From Anaerolineales bacterium (GTDB taxonomy: Bacteria; Chloroflexota; Anaerolineae; Anaerolineales; UBA4823): 33,253 bases of DNA. Below are positions 30,341 through 33,253 of the stretch, one piece after another (position 1 is the stretch's first letter; each line of letters starts with the position of its first letter). The notes under the pieces were generated by a model, which was given only the letters and a program-made list of their open reading frames with translations, was not told where the DNA came from and did not search any database. The position numbers were made by a program, and so were the translations under genes. The stretch is taken from assembly GCA_020061105.1 (NCBI GenBank), contig JAGUYW010000080.1:1-33253 (forward strand). Direction: 5' to 3'.

Positions 30341-32044
30341 ATGATGAACCGGAAACTCCTTTTTCCTGTTTTGACAGTCCTGCTGCTCGCGGCGCTCACC
30401 AGCAGCCCTTCCCAGGCTGCCAAGAGCTACTACGCCGAACGCTACGATGTCACCATCGCTGTCCAGCCAGACGGCGCTTTGATCGTCACTGAAACGGTGG
30501 TATTCCGCTTCGAAGGCGGGCCATTCACCTACGTTTTCCGCGACCTGGAATTCACCAACCTGGACGAAATCGACCGCTTGCAGGCCAGCATGGATGGCCA
30601 GGCCTTGCCGCAAGGAACCCAGGCTGGCCAGGTAGAGATCGTGGCTGGTAAGCCGCTCAAGGTAACCTGGCATTTCCCGCCCACCAGCGACGCCAGCCGT
30701 GAGTTCACCCTGGTCTATCGCGTGCAAGGCGCGCTGCGCAAGAACAACGATTCGGATGCGTTGATCTGGCGCGCTATCCCTGAGGAGCATGAATACACGA
30801 TCGCCAACAGCACAATCCGCCTGCAATACCCGCCTGGCGTCAACCCGCTGCAAGCGCCCAACCTGTCGATGACCCCTGTGGTGGTGGAAACCGGCGACCA
30901 GTCGATTACCTTCGCTATCCAAGGCATCCAAGACGACACGCCGGTCGACCTGACAGCCAACTTTCCACCCAGCAGCCTGCTGACACAGGCGCCAGTCTGG
31001 CAGGCCAGGCAAGCAGAACGAACCCGCCGGACTGCCGAGGCGCTGCCCTACGGCTTTGGCGCGGCTGCCATCACAGGCTTGATCAGCCTGGTTGCGGTTG
31101 CCCTATATGGGCAGAGTTTTCGCCGTGAACGCGACGCCGCCAGCGATTTTGTTCCTTCCTACATTGCTCCCCCCAAAACGGTTGCCCCAGCCGTAGCCGC
31201 CCGGCTGAGCGGCGCATCCTACCCCTTCCTGGGCACGCTCTTCGACCTGGCTGGTCGCGGCGTACTGAGCATCGAAGAAGGGGCGCGCAAGTGGGGCAGC
31301 CGCACTTTCGAGGTCATGCGCCACTCCAACGACCAGGACCTGACGCCTCACGAACAGGCTTTCATGCAGGCCTTCTTCCGCAAAGCCAAAGGCGAACGGG
31401 TTGCCCTGACCGAAATTGCCGGGCTGGCATCCAATTCTACTTATTCCCGGGCGTTAGACGACGAACTGGCGCGCCTGGGCTGGCGCGATAACCAACGAAA
31501 CGCCAGGCGCAACCGCTTTTTGGTCTTCGCAGGCCTGGGGCTTTTTGCTGGCCTGGCGATCTTGCTAGCCGGGCTGATCTTCACCGCCGCGACCGCGGAT
31601 AACGGCGGAACGCTGGTATTGACCGCCATCCTGATAGGCAGCGGGATCGCGCTGGTGAGTGCCAGCCTGGTTGGTTTTATCGTTACCGCTGTGATTTCGC
31701 CGCTTTCGGATGAAGGGCTGCGCCAGGCAGCCGCCTGGAAAAGCTTCCAAAGCCACCTGGTAGGGATCACCCGCCAGCGGGAGCCGGTCATCGCCCCAGA
31801 TATCTTCGAGCGCTACCTGGCTTACGCAGCCAGCTTTGGCGTCGCCACCCAGTGGGTCAAATTCTTCAGCAAAGTCAAAGATGTCCCAGTTCCGGCCTGG
31901 TTCACCGGGTTGCAAACCAGCCTTCAGGATGGCTCCTTTGCCGCCATTATTGCTGCGATCAGCGCAGCCGACTCTTCGGCTGCTTCCGCTGCCGGCGCTG
32001 GCGCCAGCGGCGCCTCGGGCGGTGGCGCCTCTGGGGCAGGATAA
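30341..32044 (+). CDS. DUF2207 family membrane protein
   Basis: About 567 residues from the ATG at 30341 (GGAGG upstream; a second ATG follows at once). A signal peptide (LLFPVLTVLLLAALTSSPSQA) precedes the extracytoplasmic DUF2207 domain: YYAERYDVTIAVQPDGALIVTE, FTYVFRDLEF and a predicted beta-sandwich up to about residue 215. A membrane helix follows (AAAITGLISLVAVALYG), then a cytoplasmic part with two more helices (LGLFAGLAILLAGLIF and ILIGSGIALVSASLVGFIV). The last 25 residues are Ala/Gly/Ser-rich, a common end for this family. The function of DUF2207 proteins is not established. It stands alone, apparently monocistronic. Confidence 0.9.
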   Translation: MMNRKLLFPVLTVLLLAALTSSPSQAAKSYYAERYDVTIAVQPDGALIVTETVVFRFEGGPFTYVFRDLEFTNLDEIDRLQASMDGQALPQGTQAGQVEIVAGKPLKVTWHFPPTSDASREFTLVYRVQGALRKNNDSDALIWRAIPEEHEYTIANSTIRLQYPPGVNPLQAPNLSMTPVVVETGDQSITFAIQGIQDDTPVDLTANFPPSSLLTQAPVWQARQAERTRRTAEALPYGFGAAAITGLISLVAVALYGQSFRRERDAASDFVPSYIAPPKTVAPAVAARLSGASYPFLGTLFDLAGRGVLSIEEGARKWGSRTFEVMRHSNDQDLTPHEQAFMQAFFRKAKGERVALTEIAGLASNSTYSRALDDELARLGWRDNQRNARRNRFLVFAGLGLFAGLAILLAGLIFTAATADNGGTLVLTAILIGSGIALVSASLVGFIVTAVISPLSDEGLRQAAAWKSFQSHLVGITRQREPVIAPDIFERYLAYAASFGVATQWVKFFSKVKDVPVPAWFTGLQTSLQDGSFAAIIAAISAADSSAASAAGAGASGASGGGASGAG

Positions 32045-32067
32045 GTGAAATTGACCCGCATTTCTTC

Positions 32068-32108
32068 GAGCCGCAGCCGGTTTCCCATAAAAAGACCGGC
32101 TGCGGCTC
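32068..32108 (+). terminator. Strong hairpin after DUF2207 gene
   Basis: A perfect 14-bp GC-rich stem (GAGCCGCAGCCGGT, 32068-32081, with its complement at 32095-32108) and a 13-base loop. No T-run follows on either strand, so it may act as a factor-dependent stop or a mRNA stabiliser rather than an intrinsic terminator. Confidence 0.5.
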
Positions 32109-32115
32109 AACCTTG

Positions 32116-32124
32116 TGCTACAAT
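32116..32124 (+). promoter_or_regulatory. Extended -10 for DEAD-box helicase gene
   Basis: TGC-TACAAT (TACAAT at 32119-32124) is an extended -10. It is about 48 bases before the ATG; no clear -35 is visible because the expected place is occupied by the hairpin at 32068-32108. Confidence 0.5.
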
Positions 32125-32171
32125 AGACGGGTTAATGGATGGGCAAATATTAAAGTACAAGGAAGCTTCTC

Positions 32172-33253
32172 ATGAATGATGCGGAATTAAATGACAACAG
32201 CAACGCGACTGGCGATCGGATCGCCTTACTGAGCGGGCAACTCCCCAGCGGCGCCAGTATGACCGACGAACTGCCGGTCGCCAAACTTAGCGACCTGCCA
32301 GAAAAATTACAGCAAGGCATTGCAGAAGCCGGTTGGCCAGAGCTAATGCCAGTGCAAGCCCGGGCACTCCCCTATTTGTTTGCACAACGCGATATGATGA
32401 TCCAATCTCGAACCGGCAGCGGCAAAACCGGGGCGTATTTGCTGCCCATTTTGGAAATGATCAACCCTCGCCAACTTTCCACCCAGGCCATGGTGCTGGT
32501 TCCGACCCGCGAGTTGGCCCAACAGGTCACCGCAGAGGCTGAAATACTCGGGCGCGCCACCGGCGTGCGCTGCGTCAGCGTGTACGGCGGTGTCGGGTAT
32601 GGCGAACAGTTGGCGGCCTTCAAAGCCGGGGCGCACCTGGTGGTGGGCACCCCAGGGCGGGTGCTCGATCACCTCTTACGGCGATCGTTGTCATTGGAAG
32701 CGTTAAGATTCCTGGTCTTCGACGAAGCCGACCGCATGCTCTCGATGGGTTTTTACCCTGATATGGTGCGGGTGCAGTCGTATTTGCCCAAGCAGCATGT
32801 CAGCACGTTCATGTTTTCGGCGACCTTCCCGCCTCAGGTCATCCGCCTGGCAGGCCAATTCCTCCACCAACCGGGTTTTCTCAACCTGAGCAGCGACCAC
32901 ATTCATGTGACCGAAGTCGAGCATGTCTACTATGTCGTTCCCGGAATGGATAAAGACCGCAGCCTGGTACGGATTATCGAAGTCGAGAACCCACTTTCTG
33001 GTTTGATCTTCTGCAACACCAAAGCGCGCGTCGAATATGTCACCGTAGTGCTGCAGCGTTTTGGCTATGACGCCGACCAACTAACCTCAGATCTGTCGCA
33101 AGCTGCCCGTGATAAAGTGATGGAGCGCGTACGCCAGGGGAGCCTGCGCTTTCTGGTAGCCACTGATGTGGCGGCGCGCGGCATCGATCTGCCTGAACTT
33201 TCGCATGTCATTCAATATGAGCCCCCCGAAGACCCGGAAGCCTTCATCCACCG
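32172..33253 (+). CDS. DEAD-box RNA helicase, partial (runs off window end)
   Basis: At least 360 residues, open at the window end. AAGGAAG precedes the ATG at 32172. A polar N-terminal stretch is followed by the Q-motif region (GWPELMPVQARALPYLF), motif I RTGSGKTGAYLLP, motif Ia VPTREL, GG, TPGRV, motif II DEADRML (a DEAD box) and motif III SATFP. The second RecA domain shows FCNTKARVEYV, LVATDVAARGID (motif V), and the frame is cut at FIHR, the start of motif VI. Such helicases unwind short RNA duplexes in ribosome assembly or RNA decay. The gene is probably a housekeeping or cold-stress helicase; the C-terminal extension that would tell which is not in the window. Confidence 0.95.
   Translation, partial: MNDAELNDNSNATGDRIALLSGQLPSGASMTDELPVAKLSDLPEKLQQGIAEAGWPELMPVQARALPYLFAQRDMMIQSRTGSGKTGAYLLPILEMINPRQLSTQAMVLVPTRELAQQVTAEAEILGRATGVRCVSVYGGVGYGEQLAAFKAGAHLVVGTPGRVLDHLLRRSLSLEALRFLVFDEADRMLSMGFYPDMVRVQSYLPKQHVSTFMFSATFPPQVIRLAGQFLHQPGFLNLSSDHIHVTEVEHVYYVVPGMDKDRSLVRIIEVENPLSGLIFCNTKARVEYVTVVLQRFGYDADQLTSDLSQAARDKVMERVRQGSLRFLVATDVAARGIDLPELSHVIQYEPPEDPEAFIH

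Noticed and set aside
30266-31012. 248-codon minus-strand frame at the start of the DUF2207 gene
   Set aside because: It lies wholly over the DUF2207 gene and its promoter and has no supporting motif; third-position bias favours the plus strand frame.

Overview
The window looks like a piece of a Chloroflexota chromosome, most likely an Anaerolineae-type organism. The clues are a high-GC genome with AT-rich intergenic promoters, a MalT-type LuxR regulator, large secreted subtilases, DUF2207, small families typical of anaerobes (NifX-like, ferredoxin-bearing MinD ATPases, DUF59), and -10 boxes placed directly against start codons. The taxonomic call is inference; there is no rRNA or other marker gene. 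No tRNA, rRNA, CRISPR array, prophage or insertion sequence was seen.

Layout. 33-1057 (-): a TetR regulator followed by a small membrane protein, with a 50-bp operator-like palindrome in the tetR promoter. 1342-4191 (+): a tight five-gene operon for iron-sulfur or metallocofactor handling (Gly/Arg-rich zinc-ribbon protein, NifX/NifB-like protein, two MinD-type ATPases that each carry a two-cluster ferredoxin insert, DUF59 protein), ending in a decayed ZIP transporter gene (4210-4608). 5102-8284 (+): a secreted S8 protease behind a GEMM (c-di-GMP-I type) riboswitch and terminator. 8380-8919 (-): a lipoprotein. 9057-11726 (+): a LuxR/MalT-type regulator, apparently leaderless, followed by a small unknown protein, a flavodoxin-like protein with a Tat-like leader, and two paralogous membrane proteins.

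14551-19941 (-) is a TetR-led export operon: TetR, one ABC-2 permease, a large coiled-coil HlyD-type adaptor, and two separate ABC ATPases. Divergent from it, 20312-22909 (+) is a second secreted S8 protease with its own GEMM riboswitch and terminator. 23079-23429 is the front end of a photolyase-related gene, cut off against an SHMT-like PLP enzyme (23430-24782, -). A GntR/FCD regulator (-) and an aldo/keto reductase (+) diverge around two matching operators. An orphan antitoxin-like gene, a CACAGAT-type palindromic repeat, an NAD-dependent epimerase-like gene, a TetR-ceramidase pair, a DUF2207 membrane protein and the start of a DEAD-box RNA helicase complete the window.

The most notable signal is that both S8 proteases sit behind the same class of riboswitch. 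In both, the 5' arm of the terminator overlaps the 3' strand of the aptamer's closing helix, which predicts that the ligand turns protease expression on. A second theme is autoregulation: all three TetR genes and the GntR gene have TTGAC-type promoters with a palindrome on or beside the core elements, and two of the TetR genes overlap their target gene by ATGA.
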